Assembly (NCBI GenBank): GCA_022360095.1
Contig: JAKSDK010000487.1
Coordinates: 1-64,000, forward strand
Origin: Phycisphaerales bacterium
GTDB taxonomy: Bacteria > Planctomycetota > Phycisphaerae > UBA1845 > UTPLA1
Length of the DNA stretch: 64,000 bases
Direction of reading: 5' to 3'
The notes under the pieces are model-generated. The model had not been told where the DNA came from and did not search any database. It worked only from the letters and a program-made list of their open reading frames with translations. Below are positions 34,755 to 44,055 of this stretch, piece by piece. The number at the start of each line of letters is the position of its first letter. Position 1 is the stretch's first letter. Made by a program: the position numbers and the translations under genes.

Positions 34755-35373
34755 GTTGAGCATTCTCACGACGGCGATGCTCACCCCTTGTCTGGGATGT
34801 ATCCAGTTTGCAGCCTTGCTTGCCAATCTCCAGGGTGGCGAGGTCATCGAGGAGGAGTTCACGCTTACGGAGAAGCCGTTGCTGATTCTCATCGATGACC
34901 CAAACAGCCTTATCACCCAGCCCAAAGCCATACGGGAACTACATCTGACGATCTCGACAAATTTCACGGAATGGGACGTGAATCATCGGATCATTCCTTT
35001 GCGCGAAGTCCAGCGCCTGGAACAAAGCGAAAGAAATTTTGGCAAGATGTCCATTCGCGAAATCGGCGAAAAACTCGGCGCGGATCAGGTGCTTTACATT
35101 CGCGTCTATCGCTTCACATTGGAAGGCGAGCCCGGCGCACCGCTTTTCAAGGGCGCGTTCGATGTGAGAGTGAAGGTCGTCTCGACGGAACGTACTGCCG
35201 AAGTCCGGCTTTGGCCGCGTGAACAGGCGGGTCGTCTCGTGCAGGTCAGCACCGACCCGACCTCGATGGGCGGCGACAAATCGGCCACTGAGATCGCGTC
35301 CGAGCTGGGGATCAGGCTTGGCCGACGAATCGCAGCGTTCTTCTATGAACATCGAGCATTTGACGACCGATGA
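34714..35373 (+). CDS. Lipoprotein of unknown function, second of the pair
   Basis: I start this 219-residue product at the ATG at 34714, which has AGGAAG at good distance and opens a lipoprotein signal ending in LTPCLGC. Its mature domain is homologous to the previous gene: PLLILIDDPNSLI, then VQRLEQSERNFGKMS and REIGEKLGADQVLYIRVYRF. It overlaps the previous gene by 41 bp in another frame and its stop overlaps the ATG of the glycosyltransferase by four bases, so all three are likely translated together. The function is unknown; sharing an operon with a glycosyltransferase suggests an envelope role. Confidence 0.72.
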   Translation: MPTKSSYKTNRFVRLSILTTAMLTPCLGCIQFAALLANLQGGEVIEEEFTLTEKPLLILIDDPNSLITQPKAIRELHLTISTNFTEWDVNHRIIPLREVQRLEQSERNFGKMSIREIGEKLGADQVLYIRVYRFTLEGEPGAPLFKGAFDVRVKVVSTERTAEVRLWPREQAGRLVQVSTDPTSMGGDKSATEIASELGIRLGRRIAAFFYEHRAFDDR

Positions 35374-36488
35374 CCTCTGTTCTGCACGTCATTGATCGCA
35401 GCTGCGATGAGACCCAGTTGCAGGTCTTGGATAGGCTTCGGGCCCGGCTGACTTCCGAAGGCCGGCAACATGTCGTGTGCAGCATCGACCCTGAAATGAT
35501 GCAAAGGGGCTCTGTACACCTCGGGGAAGCGATCGTTCCCGCCTTCCGTCGCCTACCGCGATTCATGAATTGGGTCCCATCACTACAAGACGTCGTCTCT
35601 GATTCAGGCACCAACATCGTTCACGCCTGGGGGATCGAGGCGGCGGCGGCCTGCAGCACACGGCTTCCCGGAATCCCTTTGGTCATGACGCTCTTGGACC
35701 CGGATGTCGCAAGAGATGCGGCAAACTGGGTAAGGTCATTCCCGACGAGCGCTACCGTTGTGGCAGGGAGTCAAGTCATTCGTTCGCGCCTCGTCACTGC
35801 CGGGGTCGCCCCCGAGCAGGTCGTGGTGATTCGCGGTCCGGCAGATTTTGGAGCCATCAACCGGGCTCGTGAAAACGACATCCGTCGGGAGATTGTGGGA
35901 GACGCCGGGCCTGTGCTGCTGACCGGCGGCCCGGCATCGCGCGGCGGTGGTCAGTACTACGGCCTGTGGGCGGCGGCGATTTTGAAACAAGTTTTTCCCG
36001 ATCTCACCGTCATCGTTCCCTACGACTCCCCTGAGCGGCGGCGACTGCTGCGATTCGTCCGTCAAATCGAAATGCCCTCTCTCATCACACCGACGGATTC
36101 GCGGTTGACCTGGCCGGAGATGGCCGTCTGCGCGGATGTGTTCGTGATGCCTGCCGTCGACGAGGTTTGCATCGAGCCGTTGGCCACGGCCATGGCCGCG
36201 GGTCTTGTCGTGGTCGGAACGGCCGTTCGATCCATTGCTGAGGTCATCGCCGATCGCAACAATGGGCTGCTCTGCAAGAATTCGGGGGCCCGGCTCGTGG
36301 CGGGGCGCATTCTCAACGCCCTCGAAGATGAATCGCTTCGCCGACAGGTGACCGAAATCGCCCGCGGCCAGGCTTTCGAAGTGTTCGGAATCCGCGCTTT
36401 CGTGGATAACTACGCTCAGGTCTATGACAACCTTCTGACGGGCAAGACCCCTGGGGAAAAGGTCAAGGACACGGCCATGGTGGCCTAG
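35370..36488 (+). CDS. Family 4 glycosyltransferase
   Basis: The 372-residue protein has the GT-B, GT4 pattern: an N-terminal Rossmann-like domain (SVLHVIDRSCDETQLQ, NIVHAWGIEAAAAC, ATVVAGSQVIRSRLV) and a C-terminal donor-binding domain with DVFVMPAVDEVCIEPLATAMAAGLVVVGTAV near residue 270, matching the EX7E region of GT4 enzymes. It has no membrane helix and probably acts on the inner face of the membrane. Its ATG overlaps the stop of the second lipoprotein. The sugar and acceptor are unknown. Confidence 0.82.
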   Translation: MTSVLHVIDRSCDETQLQVLDRLRARLTSEGRQHVVCSIDPEMMQRGSVHLGEAIVPAFRRLPRFMNWVPSLQDVVSDSGTNIVHAWGIEAAAACSTRLPGIPLVMTLLDPDVARDAANWVRSFPTSATVVAGSQVIRSRLVTAGVAPEQVVVIRGPADFGAINRARENDIRREIVGDAGPVLLTGGPASRGGGQYYGLWAAAILKQVFPDLTVIVPYDSPERRRLLRFVRQIEMPSLITPTDSRLTWPEMAVCADVFVMPAVDEVCIEPLATAMAAGLVVVGTAVRSIAEVIADRNNGLLCKNSGARLVAGRILNALEDESLRRQVTEIARGQAFEVFGIRAFVDNYAQVYDNLLTGKTPGEKVKDTAMVA

Positions 36489-36577
36489 GGTTCAACTCTT
36501 GGCCATGTCATACGAATCTTGCCGATGACAATGGGAGGTGGTTGCGCGCCACATCCGGGTGCGCACGTCAAAATCAC

Positions 36578-36598
36578 GGCGGGCGGAGCCCGCCCTAC
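36578..36598. repeat. Copy of the GC-rich intergenic repeat
   Basis: CGGGCGGAGCCCGCCCTAC is a near-palindrome followed by CTAC, and matches the repeat at 46358-46379 with two substitutions. It lies between two genes. Confidence 0.55.
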
Positions 36599-36621
36599 TT
36601 TGCCTTGAGCATGCAAGGTGA

Positions 36622-36655
36622 AAAGCCCCGGTCAGGCATGTCTGACCGGGGCTTT
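36622..36655. terminator. Strong terminator hairpin
   Basis: A perfect 14-bp stem, AAAGCCCCGGTCAG with CTGACCGGGGCTTT, encloses a six-base loop. The A and T ends make it usable on both strands; here it ends the run that finishes with the GT4 gene. Confidence 0.75.
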
Positions 36656-36745
36656 GATCACGCTGTTTTTCGACGCCAAAACGTTGTTTGCACATTGTCA
36701 AACGCAATATGTTGCAACGGGCGCGGCTCTGATAAGAAGCCACGA

Positions 36746-37744
36746 ATGAAGCTTGAAGGAATTCGACACCACTATGTACGACGGCTGGTCGCACCGGCGC
36801 TGCGGGGGCTCGGAATCCGAGCGAGCACGGCCATCGCCCGGCGTTTGGCCCGTGGCGTCTATGAAATGAACACGCCCGGCCGTCAGCAGGCCGAAGCCAA
36901 CCTCACCGCCGCGCTCGCCGATCGAGCGAACCCGGGCGACATCTCGAAAATGACCGCGGGCATGTATGAACACATGGCCCGATTCTGGACCGAAGCGCTG
37001 TTCATTCCAAAACGATTGGGTCATGAAGGCTGGCGCAGATTTGTCGACATCGAAAACGAGCACGGTCTGCGAGCGTTGAAAAACTCGGGCCGCGGATGTG
37101 TTCTGGCCACAGGATATTGCGGGAACATCGCTGCCGCGGCGTGTGCTTTGGGCCATCTCTTTCGACCGGTTTACGTGATGGTCGATTGGTTCGCCCAGCC
37201 GGAACTTGCGTCCTGGCAGCGCGAGATGTTTTCCCAGCAATGGGTCCGTCCACTCGATCGCAGAAACGCGATGCGAGAGTTGCCCCGAGTTCTTTCCAAC
37301 GGCGAAGCCGTCTTGATGGTCGGTGAGCATGAGCGACGGCGAGGACATGGCATCACCACACGCTTTCTGGGAAAGGCGATGAATTGCTATCCCACCTTAG
37401 GCCGATTGGCTCGCTGGTACGACGTTCCGGTCGGCGTCGTGACATGCCGAAGAGAGGCGAGACTATTCTCGTTCACCTTATCGCTTCACGACGTCGTCGA
37501 GTATGACGAGTCTTCGGGCGTAGAAGGTGTCGTTCGGCAATGCATGACGGTCTTGGAGCATGCCATCATGGCAATGCCGAAGCAGTACCTGTGGTCGGTC
37601 GCCCGCCCCGCTATTGAAATGGAAATCGAATCGGCGTCGTGCCCCAGAAGACGTCGAACAGCGTCGGGGTCGCGATTGATGTCAGCGGCGGACAAAACGC
37701 GGGCTGGTTCGGCGGCGGCAACTGGGCCTGTGCCCACGGAGTGA
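36746..37744 (+). CDS. LpxL/HtrB-fold acyltransferase homologue lacking catalytic residues
   Basis: The 332-residue product aligns along its length with lipid A late acyltransferases (LpxL/HtrB): an N-terminal helix, IENEHGLRALKNSGRGCVLATG, then VDWFAQPELASWQREMF, MRELPRVLSNGEAVLMVGEHERRRG and FLGKAMNCYPTLGRLARWYDVPVGVVTCRR. In active members the segment after LATG reads HxGNWE, with the His and Glu of the HX4E dyad. Here it reads YCGNIA, so both are replaced. The protein may be inactive as an acyltransferase or may use another chemistry. The ATG at 36746 follows AAGAAGCC weakly; an upstream in-frame extension runs through a repeat and terminator and is unlikely. The last 130 bases overlap a small gene on the other strand. 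Confidence 0.72.
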   Translation: MKLEGIRHHYVRRLVAPALRGLGIRASTAIARRLARGVYEMNTPGRQQAEANLTAALADRANPGDISKMTAGMYEHMARFWTEALFIPKRLGHEGWRRFVDIENEHGLRALKNSGRGCVLATGYCGNIAAAACALGHLFRPVYVMVDWFAQPELASWQREMFSQQWVRPLDRRNAMRELPRVLSNGEAVLMVGEHERRRGHGITTRFLGKAMNCYPTLGRLARWYDVPVGVVTCRREARLFSFTLSLHDVVEYDESSGVEGVVRQCMTVLEHAIMAMPKQYLWSVARPAIEMEIESASCPRRRRTASGSRLMSAADKTRAGSAAATGPVPTE

Positions 37745-37841
37745 TGCCCAGAACGATCAACCCGGCCATCGTGATGATGTTGCGCCATGACAGGCGAATC
37801 TTTTTCGAATCATTTTCCTGCGTTTGATCTTTGTCCGTCAT
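37611..37841 (-). CDS. Small exported protein, tentative
   Basis: A 76-residue frame with a credible export signal: a charged N terminus, the helix IITMAGLIVLGI and a cleavage site near WAQAQ, leaving a mature proline-rich peptide of about 35 residues. GGAG precedes the ATG but is very close. It overlaps the 3' end of the LpxL-like gene on the opposite strand by 134 bp, which lowers confidence. It would be divergent from the POT transporter gene. The stretch 37842-38010 between them shows no gene and should hold the promoters. Confidence 0.4.
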   Translation of the reverse strand: MTDKDQTQENDSKKIRLSWRNIITMAGLIVLGITPWAQAQLPPPNQPAFCPPLTSIATPTLFDVFWGTTPIRFPFQ

Positions 37842-38010
37842 GCTCCAAATAGCGGACGAGTGTCGCGGAAACTAAAGCAGTTTTATCCATCTTCTCCATT
37901 ATCGGTCCTAATGCGTTGATCCCGGCCTCGCGGAATCGAGCGGACCAGACTATTCTGTTTCGCTAATTCCCAGCAGCTCTCGTTCCTTGCCGTTCTGGAG
38001 AACCACTCGT

Positions 38011-39915
38011 ATGTCACAAGCATCCACTGGCGCTCTTGATTCAACCGGTGCAGGCCGGCGGACTCTTTTCGGTCATCCTCTCGGCCTATACACGCTGTTT
38101 TTCACCGAGCTTTGGGAGCGATTCAGCTTCTATGGGATGAAGACGCTGTTGCTGCTGTACATGCTCAATCACTTTTTCTGGTCGCAGGAGAAGGCATCGG
38201 GATTATTAGGCACGTATGCGGCGCTGGCGTATGGCCTTCCGGTTGTTGGCGGTTTCATCGCCGACAAGTGGCTCGGGGCAAGACGCGCGGTCATTCTCGG
38301 GGGGATACTCCTCGCAATCGGGCATCTCCTCATGGCCTTTGAGCCGTTACCATTTTTCTATTCTGCCCTCGGGTTCATCATCGCGGGCGTCGGTCTCCTG
38401 AAGCCAAATGTCTCAACCCAGGTCGGCAGCCTTTACCCTCCCGGCGACCCCCGCCGGGACGGTGCGTTCACTATCTTCTATATGGGCATCAACCTGGGCG
38501 CTTTGGGCGGTCCTTTGCTTTGCGATTGGCTGAAGGAACATTACGGCTATCACTACGGATTCGCAGCTGCCGGTGTGGGCATGATCATCGGCTTGATCGT
38601 CTATGTCATCGGGCAACGAAAACTCGTTGAGTTCAATCAGGATGTCGGTGATTCTGAGTTGGACGACAACTCCGAACCCACGGAAACCCACCCACCTCAT
38701 GTCGTGCGTGACCGTGTCATCGTGCTTCTCGTGGTCTTCGCATTTGTCATCCTTTTCTGGACGGCTTTCGAGCAGCAAGCGAACGCCATGCTGGTCTGGG
38801 CCGACAAGCATACGAACCTTCGTCTGTTCTCAGCTGAGCCACCGGCGATTACGCTGGAATCCTCCGGAGCAACGGGCACTGAAAAAAAGAATAATTGGTG
38901 GCAAGGGATCAAGAATTGGTTCCAGGAGCCGACCGTCACCTCGGGGCAAACACAATCTTTCAATCCTTTTTTCATCATCACACTTGCGCCGATCTTCGCT
39001 TGGCTCTGGCTCTGGCTCGACAAGCGTAAGCGGCAACCCTCAACACCGACGAAGATGGTGCTGGGCCTGGCGTTTGTCATGATGGCATTCGGCGTCATGT
39101 GGCCGGCGGCCTACTCAGAAGGCGGCTCGAGTCAAATGCCGTTGGCCGAGATCCCCGATGGCCTGAGCGTCGCCAAAGATGGCAAGGTCTACAATGCGGA
39201 AACGGAGGGCGATCCCGAGCAGCGACAGTATTATGGTGCGACGCGGCTACGTTACAACGCCGACAAGCGAATGCTCCAAATGGACGGCGTACTGTCTGAT
39301 CTGGATCGGCTGAGCCTGCTCGCAGCATCTGCGCCGCGAGATTTCAAGAAATCCGTTAAGACATTTGTAGATAACTCCAAGACGATCAAGAACGGTCAGC
39401 ACCTGGCCGAGGTCGTCACAAGCGTCCCGAAAGAGTTTGATGTTGCCGGCGAGCAAGCGAGAAAAGTGCTGGAATGGGATGAAGCAAACAGGACACTCAC
39501 GATCACAGGCGAAATCAAAAAGCGCGCCGAGATCGAACTACTCGCGAGTGCGGCTCACCAGGGTTTTAAAGAGGCCGTAGACAAGATCTATCTCGATGCG
39601 TCACAATTCCGCGTCAGCGTTTGGTGGCTGATTCTGTTTTACATGTGCCTGACGATGGGTGAATTGTGTATTTCACCCGTGGGTCTGTCTCTGGTCACGA
39701 AGCTGGCCCCAGCCAAACATGTGGGCCTGTTTATGGGTGGCTGGTTCCTGGCGACCGCAGTGGCCGAAAAACTGGCCCAGGTCTTTGGGGCCTATTGGGG
39801 TAAGATGGCTCCAGGCCAATACTTCCTCATCTTTGTTTTCATGTGCGGTATCGGCTCATTGCTCATGGCTTTGGTGATTCGTCCGTTGAAACGAAAGATG
39901 CACGGCGTGCACTAA
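38011..39915 (+). CDS. POT/PTR2-family peptide transporter with inserted duplicated domain
   Basis: The 634-residue protein is a proton-coupled oligopeptide transporter. The ExxERF motif is ELWERFSFYG near residue 36 and the second signature is GAFTIFYMGINLGALGGPLL near 155; about 12-14 helices are expected. POT proteins are usually near 500 residues. The extra length is a polar block of about 170 residues (roughly 370-540) before the last helices, and within it a 45-residue unit occurs twice: LRYNADKRMLQMDG...LLAASAPRDFKKSV and LEWDEANRTLTITG...LLASAAHQGFKEAV. I chose the ATG at 38011 because GGAG lies ten bases upstream and the upstream extension is not conserved-looking. Confidence 0.85.
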   Translation: MSQASTGALDSTGAGRRTLFGHPLGLYTLFFTELWERFSFYGMKTLLLLYMLNHFFWSQEKASGLLGTYAALAYGLPVVGGFIADKWLGARRAVILGGILLAIGHLLMAFEPLPFFYSALGFIIAGVGLLKPNVSTQVGSLYPPGDPRRDGAFTIFYMGINLGALGGPLLCDWLKEHYGYHYGFAAAGVGMIIGLIVYVIGQRKLVEFNQDVGDSELDDNSEPTETHPPHVVRDRVIVLLVVFAFVILFWTAFEQQANAMLVWADKHTNLRLFSAEPPAITLESSGATGTEKKNNWWQGIKNWFQEPTVTSGQTQSFNPFFIITLAPIFAWLWLWLDKRKRQPSTPTKMVLGLAFVMMAFGVMWPAAYSEGGSSQMPLAEIPDGLSVAKDGKVYNAETEGDPEQRQYYGATRLRYNADKRMLQMDGVLSDLDRLSLLAASAPRDFKKSVKTFVDNSKTIKNGQHLAEVVTSVPKEFDVAGEQARKVLEWDEANRTLTITGEIKKRAEIELLASAAHQGFKEAVDKIYLDASQFRVSVWWLILFYMCLTMGELCISPVGLSLVTKLAPAKHVGLFMGGWFLATAVAEKLAQVFGAYWGKMAPGQYFLIFVFMCGIGSLLMALVIRPLKRKMHGVH

Positions 39916-39947
39916 GCGGCTACCACGATCACAAGTCATTTGCCTGA

Positions 39948-39984
39948 CACAACGGCAGCGCGGAACCGTAGGGCTGCCGTTGTG
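39948..39984 (+). terminator. Hairpin after the POT gene
   Basis: CACAACGGCAGC (39948-39959) pairs perfectly with GCTGCCGTTGTG (39973-39984). No T-run follows, so it is a weak or Rho-dependent terminator, or an RNA-stabilising hairpin. Confidence 0.5.
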
Positions 39985-40076
39985 GCAGTTCGGAAAACCG
40001 CTCCGCCTTCGCCTGTTCTTCCCATAACATCTTGTTTTGCAGTGAGATAAGCTAGGAAGCAAGCTTTTCTCCCTGA

Positions 40077-40098
40077 GGCATGGGATTTGCTCCATGCC
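40077..40098 (+). promoter_or_regulatory. Inverted repeat in the groEL1 leader
   Basis: GGCATGG and CCATGCC flank eight bases about 100 bp upstream of the groEL1 ATG. It is not the CIRCE element (TTAGCACTC-N9-GAGTGCTAA), which I could not find here. It could be an operator or a leader hairpin. Confidence 0.35.
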
Positions 40099-40196
40099 AA
40101 GCGGAGAGCGTTCGTCCCCATCGAAGGAACGCGCTCGACATTGGTTTTGCTGCGAAGTATTCACAACGCCTAGTACGTTTTAAGGAGACCTACCTC

Positions 40197-41915
40197 ATGG
40201 GTGCCAAGCAACTCACGTTCGAAGAAGAGGCCCGGGCCGCGCTGATTTCCGGCGTTTCCAAGCTATCGTCCGCCGTCAAGGCGACGCTCGGACCGCGGGG
40301 GCGCACGGCGATCCTCGACAAAGGCTGGGGCACGCCGACCATCACCAAGGATGGCGTCTCGGTCGCCGAGGAAATCGAACTCGGCAACAAATACGAAAAC
40401 ATGGGGGCCCAACTGGTCAAAGAGGCCGCCAGCAAAACATCGGATGCCGCGGGCGACGGAACCACCACGGCAACGGTCCTCGCCGAGGCGATTTTCAAGG
40501 AGGGGCTGAAAAACGTCGCCGCCGGCGTCGACGCCATGGCCCTCGGACGAGGCATCGACAAAGCCGTCCGGAACGTCATCAAAGAGATCGAGAGCATGGC
40601 GCGGCCGGTCAAGGTCGATCAGAAGAACGTCGAGGACATCATCCGCGTAGCAAGCATCTCCGCCAACAACGACCGCGAAGTTGGTGAACGACTCGCGGAA
40701 TGCTTCAAGAAAGTCGGCAAGGACGGCGTCATCACGATTGACGAAGGCAAGAGCCTGGATACGACCGTGGAGGTCGTGGAGGGCATGCAGTTCGATCGCG
40801 GTTATCTCTCACCGCACTTCGTGACCGATCCCGAGGCCATGGAGGTGGTGCTCGACAAGGCCTTCATCCTGGTTTTCGAGGAAAAGATCTCCAGCGTCAC
40901 GAAGCTTGTCCCGCTTCTCGAAAAAGTGGCCAAGACCAAACGGCCGCTGCTGATCATCGCGGACGACGTCGAGGGCGAGGCCCTGGCAACCCTGGTCGTC
41001 AACAAGCTGCGGGGTATTCTACCGGTGGCTGCCGTCAAGTCGCCTGGTTACGGCGAGCGACGCAAAGCCATGCTCCAGGACATCGCGTCATTGACAGGGG
41101 CAGAGTCGATCATGGCCGACCTGGGGATCGAACTGGATAGCGTCACGATCAATGAGTTGGGCCAGGCCAAGCGCATTCACATCGACACAGACAACACCAC
41201 CATCATCGAGGGCGCCGGCTCCTCCAAGGATATTCAAGGGCGAATCGAGCTGATTCGTCGTGAGATCGACGCCACGACCAGCGACTATGACAAGGAAAAG
41301 CTTCAGGAGCGTCTTGCGAAGCTGGCCGGCGGCGTGGCCCAAATCCTGGTCGGCGCGGCCACCGAAGCGGAAATGAAGGAAAAGAAAGCGCGCTATGAAG
41401 ACGCCTTGCACGCGACACGGGCCGCCATTGAAGAAGGCATCGTGCCCGGCGGCGGCGTGGCGTTGTTGCGATCTCGATCGGCGCTCGATCGCGTTTCGGC
41501 GAAGGGACACGACGAAAAAGTCGGCGTGGATGTCGTCCGCAAGGCGCTTTGCGGCCCCATCAAAACCATCGCGGGCAACGCCGGCGTTGAAGCCGGTGTC
41601 GTGGTCCATCGTGTGGAAAACAAGACTGGAGCCTTCGGCTTCAACGCACTGACCAATGAGTACGAAGATCTCGTCAAAGCCGGTGTCATCGACCCGGCGA
41701 AGGTGGTACGCACGGCATTGCAGAATGCCAGCAGTGTGGCCCGTATCTTGTTGACAACCGATTGCTGCATCGCCGACAAGCCCAGCGATGAAAAAGACGC
41801 CCCCGGCCATCCCGGCATGGAAGACGAGATGGGTGGCATGGGAGGTATGGGCGGAATGGGTGGCATGGGCGGCATGGGCATGGGAGGAATGGGGGGTATG
41901 GGCGGCATGATGTGA
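40197..41915 (+). CDS. groEL1: Chaperonin GroEL, first copy with GGM tail
   Basis: GroEL forms a double-ring ATPase that folds proteins in its cavity, capped by GroES. The 572-residue product has the ATP site [16 protein letters not shown] near residue 86, the hinge and apical regions, [17 protein letters not shown] with the catalytic Asp, and a long C-terminal Gly-Gly-Met tail. A good site, AAGGAG, precedes the ATG. A second groEL lies downstream with groES between the two, an uncommon order. The N-terminal segment ([23 protein letters not shown]) is slightly divergent from standard GroEL but all ATP-binding residues look intact. Confidence 0.93.
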   Translation: MGAKQLTFEEEARAALISGVSKLSSAVKATLGPRGRTAILDKGWGTPTITKDGVSVAEEIELGNKYENMGAQLVKEAASKTSDAAGDGTTTATVLAEAIFKEGLKNVAAGVDAMALGRGIDKAVRNVIKEIESMARPVKVDQKNVEDIIRVASISANNDREVGERLAECFKKVGKDGVITIDEGKSLDTTVEVVEGMQFDRGYLSPHFVTDPEAMEVVLDKAFILVFEEKISSVTKLVPLLEKVAKTKRPLLIIADDVEGEALATLVVNKLRGILPVAAVKSPGYGERRKAMLQDIASLTGAESIMADLGIELDSVTINELGQAKRIHIDTDNTTIIEGAGSSKDIQGRIELIRREIDATTSDYDKEKLQERLAKLAGGVAQILVGAATEAEMKEKKARYEDALHATRAAIEEGIVPGGGVALLRSRSALDRVSAKGHDEKVGVDVVRKALCGPIKTIAGNAGVEAGVVVHRVENKTGAFGFNALTNEYEDLVKAGVIDPAKVVRTALQNASSVARILLTTDCCIADKPSDEKDAPGHPGMEDEMGGMGGMGGMGGMGGMGMGGMGGMGGMM

Positions 41916-41991
41916 TGCCGTTCCGAACATCGAGAGCTAAAAGAGATATTTCGGGAGCAATACCCCTAACAGAATTTAGGAGAACCATTCG

Positions 41992-42291
41992 ATGGCTCGA
42001 TTGAAAATTACACCACTGGATGATCGAATCGTTGTGGAGCAGCATGAGGCCGAAGAGATCACGGCCGGCGGCATTGTCCTGCCGGATCAGGCCAAAGAGA
42101 AACCGACGCGCGGGACGTGCGTTGCGGCCGGTCCCGGGAAACTTCTCGAATCGGGAAACCGAGGTCCGTTGTCCGTCAAAGTCGGAGACGACGTCCTGTA
42201 CGGCAAGTACTCCGGGACGGAGGTCGATATCAACGAGAAGAAATACACCGTGCTTCGCGAAAGCGACGTGCTGGCAATTATCGAGAAGTAA
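41992..42291 (+). CDS. groES: Co-chaperonin GroES
   Basis: The 99-residue GroES caps the GroEL ring. The order of motifs is typical: KITPLDDRIVVEQHEAEE at the start, the mobile loop ITAGGIVLPDQAKEKPTRG near residues 17-36, and KVGDDVLYGKYSGTEVDINEKKY with LRESDVLAIIEK at the end. It has AGGAG ahead of the ATG and lies between two groEL genes, so one GroES probably serves both rings. Confidence 0.95.
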   Translation: MARLKITPLDDRIVVEQHEAEEITAGGIVLPDQAKEKPTRGTCVAAGPGKLLESGNRGPLSVKVGDDVLYGKYSGTEVDINEKKYTVLRESDVLAIIEK

Positions 42292-42338
42292 GCGTCTCTA
42301 TTTACAACAAATCAGTGTAACCACTTGAGGATATAGAC

Positions 42339-43961
42339 ATGGCAGTCAAACAGTTGCTATTCGAACAAAACGCCACGGAGACCATGAACGAAGGTCTGTC
42401 CAAGCTGGCGGCGGCCGTCAAAGTGACCCTCGGTCCGACCGGCCGAAACGTACTTCTGCAGAAATCATGGGGCTCACCCCGCGTCACCAAAGACGGTGTC
42501 TCGGTCTCGAAGGAAATCGAGTTGCCTCAGCCGTTCGAGAACATGGGCGCGAAGATGGTCAACGAGGCCGCGAGCAAGACGTCGGACGTGGCCGGCGACG
42601 GCACGACCACGGCCGTGGTTCTGGCCGAGGCCATCTTTCGGGAAGGTCTCAAAAACGTCGCGGCCGGTGCGAATCCGATGCTCCTCAAGCGCGGCATCGA
42701 CAAGGCGGTCGAGATCGCGGTCGAGAAGATCAAGAAGATGTCGATCAAGGTCGGCGCCGGCGACATCGCCAAGGTCGGCACGGTCAGTGCCAACGGCGAC
42801 GAAGAAATCGGCCGCCTGCTGGCGGAAGCGATGAAGGAGGTCGGCTCCGAAGGCGTCGTCACCGTCGAAGAAGGCAAGACGATGCAAAACGAGAAGGAAG
42901 TCGTCGAAGGCATGCAGTTCGACAAGGGTTATCTCTCGCCCTACTTCATCACCAACACGGCCGAAATGGAATGCGTGCTCGAAGACGCGTACGTCCTTCT
43001 TTTTGAGAAGAAGATCAGCAACGTCCGTGACTTTGTTCCTCTCCTGGAGAAGCTCGTGTCCACGGGCAAGCCTTTGCTGATTGTCGCGGAAGACATCGAA
43101 GGCGAAGCCTTGGCCGCCCTGGTCGTGAACCGGTTGCGCGGCATTCTCAAGTGCTGTGCGATCAAGGCGCCCGGCTTCGGTGATCGTCGCAAGGCCATGA
43201 TGCAGGACATTGCCGTGCTGACGTCCGGTCAGTTCATCGGTGAAGACCTCGGCATCAAACTCGAAAGCATCGAAATGAATCAGCTTGGTCGGGCGAAGAA
43301 GATCGTCATCACCAAGGATACAACGACGATCATCCAAGGTGCCGGCAAGAAAGCCGACGTGGCCTCACGGGCCAACCAGATTCGCGCTCAGATCGAGAAG
43401 ACGACCAGCGACTACGACCGTGAGAAGCTGCAGGAACGACTGGCCAAATTGACCGGCGGCGTGGCCGTCATCCGAGTCGGCGGTGCGACCGAAATCGAGG
43501 TCAAGGAACGCAAGGACCTGGTCGACGACGCCTTCCACGCCACCAAGGCGGCGGTGGAAGAGGGCGTCGTCTGCGGCGGAGGCGTCGCGCTGGTTCGCTG
43601 CATCAACGATGTGGAAAATGCCATGAAGAAGGCCGACGGTGATGAAAAGACCGGAATGACGATCATCGCGCGAACATTGGCGTATCCCATGCGTCAAATC
43701 GCTGAAAACAGCGGCCGGGACGGCGCCGTGGTGGTGGAAGAAGTCATTCGAAAGAGTGGAAACTTCGGCTATGACGCCCGGAAGGACGAATACTGCGACC
43801 TCGTCAAGGCCGGCATCATCGACCCCGCCAAGGTCGTGCGTTGCGCCTTGCAGAACGCGGCCAGCGTCGCGGGGACGTTGCTGATGACAAACGTCATGGT
43901 CACGGAGTTGAAAGACGGCGACGATGACAAGGATCATGCAATCCCCGGCGTTGTCCGATAA
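42339..43961 (+). CDS. groEL2: Chaperonin GroEL, second copy without GGM tail
   Basis: The 540-residue protein is a full-length GroEL with [20 protein letters not shown] at the ATP site and [22 protein letters not shown] near the catalytic Asp. Differences from groEL1 include GDGTTTAV for [13 protein letters not shown] for VPGGG, and a charged end ([18 protein letters not shown]) instead of the Gly-Met tail. The two copies are diverged throughout, so this is an old duplication and not a recent one. A GAGG lies just upstream. Loss of the tail suggests altered cavity properties, and the chaperonins may take different clients. Confidence 0.93.
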   Translation: MAVKQLLFEQNATETMNEGLSKLAAAVKVTLGPTGRNVLLQKSWGSPRVTKDGVSVSKEIELPQPFENMGAKMVNEAASKTSDVAGDGTTTAVVLAEAIFREGLKNVAAGANPMLLKRGIDKAVEIAVEKIKKMSIKVGAGDIAKVGTVSANGDEEIGRLLAEAMKEVGSEGVVTVEEGKTMQNEKEVVEGMQFDKGYLSPYFITNTAEMECVLEDAYVLLFEKKISNVRDFVPLLEKLVSTGKPLLIVAEDIEGEALAALVVNRLRGILKCCAIKAPGFGDRRKAMMQDIAVLTSGQFIGEDLGIKLESIEMNQLGRAKKIVITKDTTTIIQGAGKKADVASRANQIRAQIEKTTSDYDREKLQERLAKLTGGVAVIRVGGATEIEVKERKDLVDDAFHATKAAVEEGVVCGGGVALVRCINDVENAMKKADGDEKTGMTIIARTLAYPMRQIAENSGRDGAVVVEEVIRKSGNFGYDARKDEYCDLVKAGIIDPAKVVRCALQNAASVAGTLLMTNVMVTELKDGDDDKDHAIPGVVR

Positions 43962-44055
43962 GAAGAAGTGACTCGATCGATACGACGCTTTTCGCCAGGT
44001 CCTGTTCGAACGGTGTTTGGCTTCTATTCGTGGCAAGAGCCTCTTTGAATCGGCG

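Noticed and set aside
40000..40196. CIRCE operator expected ahead of groEL
   Set aside because: No TTAGCACTC-N9-GAGTGCTAA or close variant is present; only a different inverted repeat at 40077-40098 was found.
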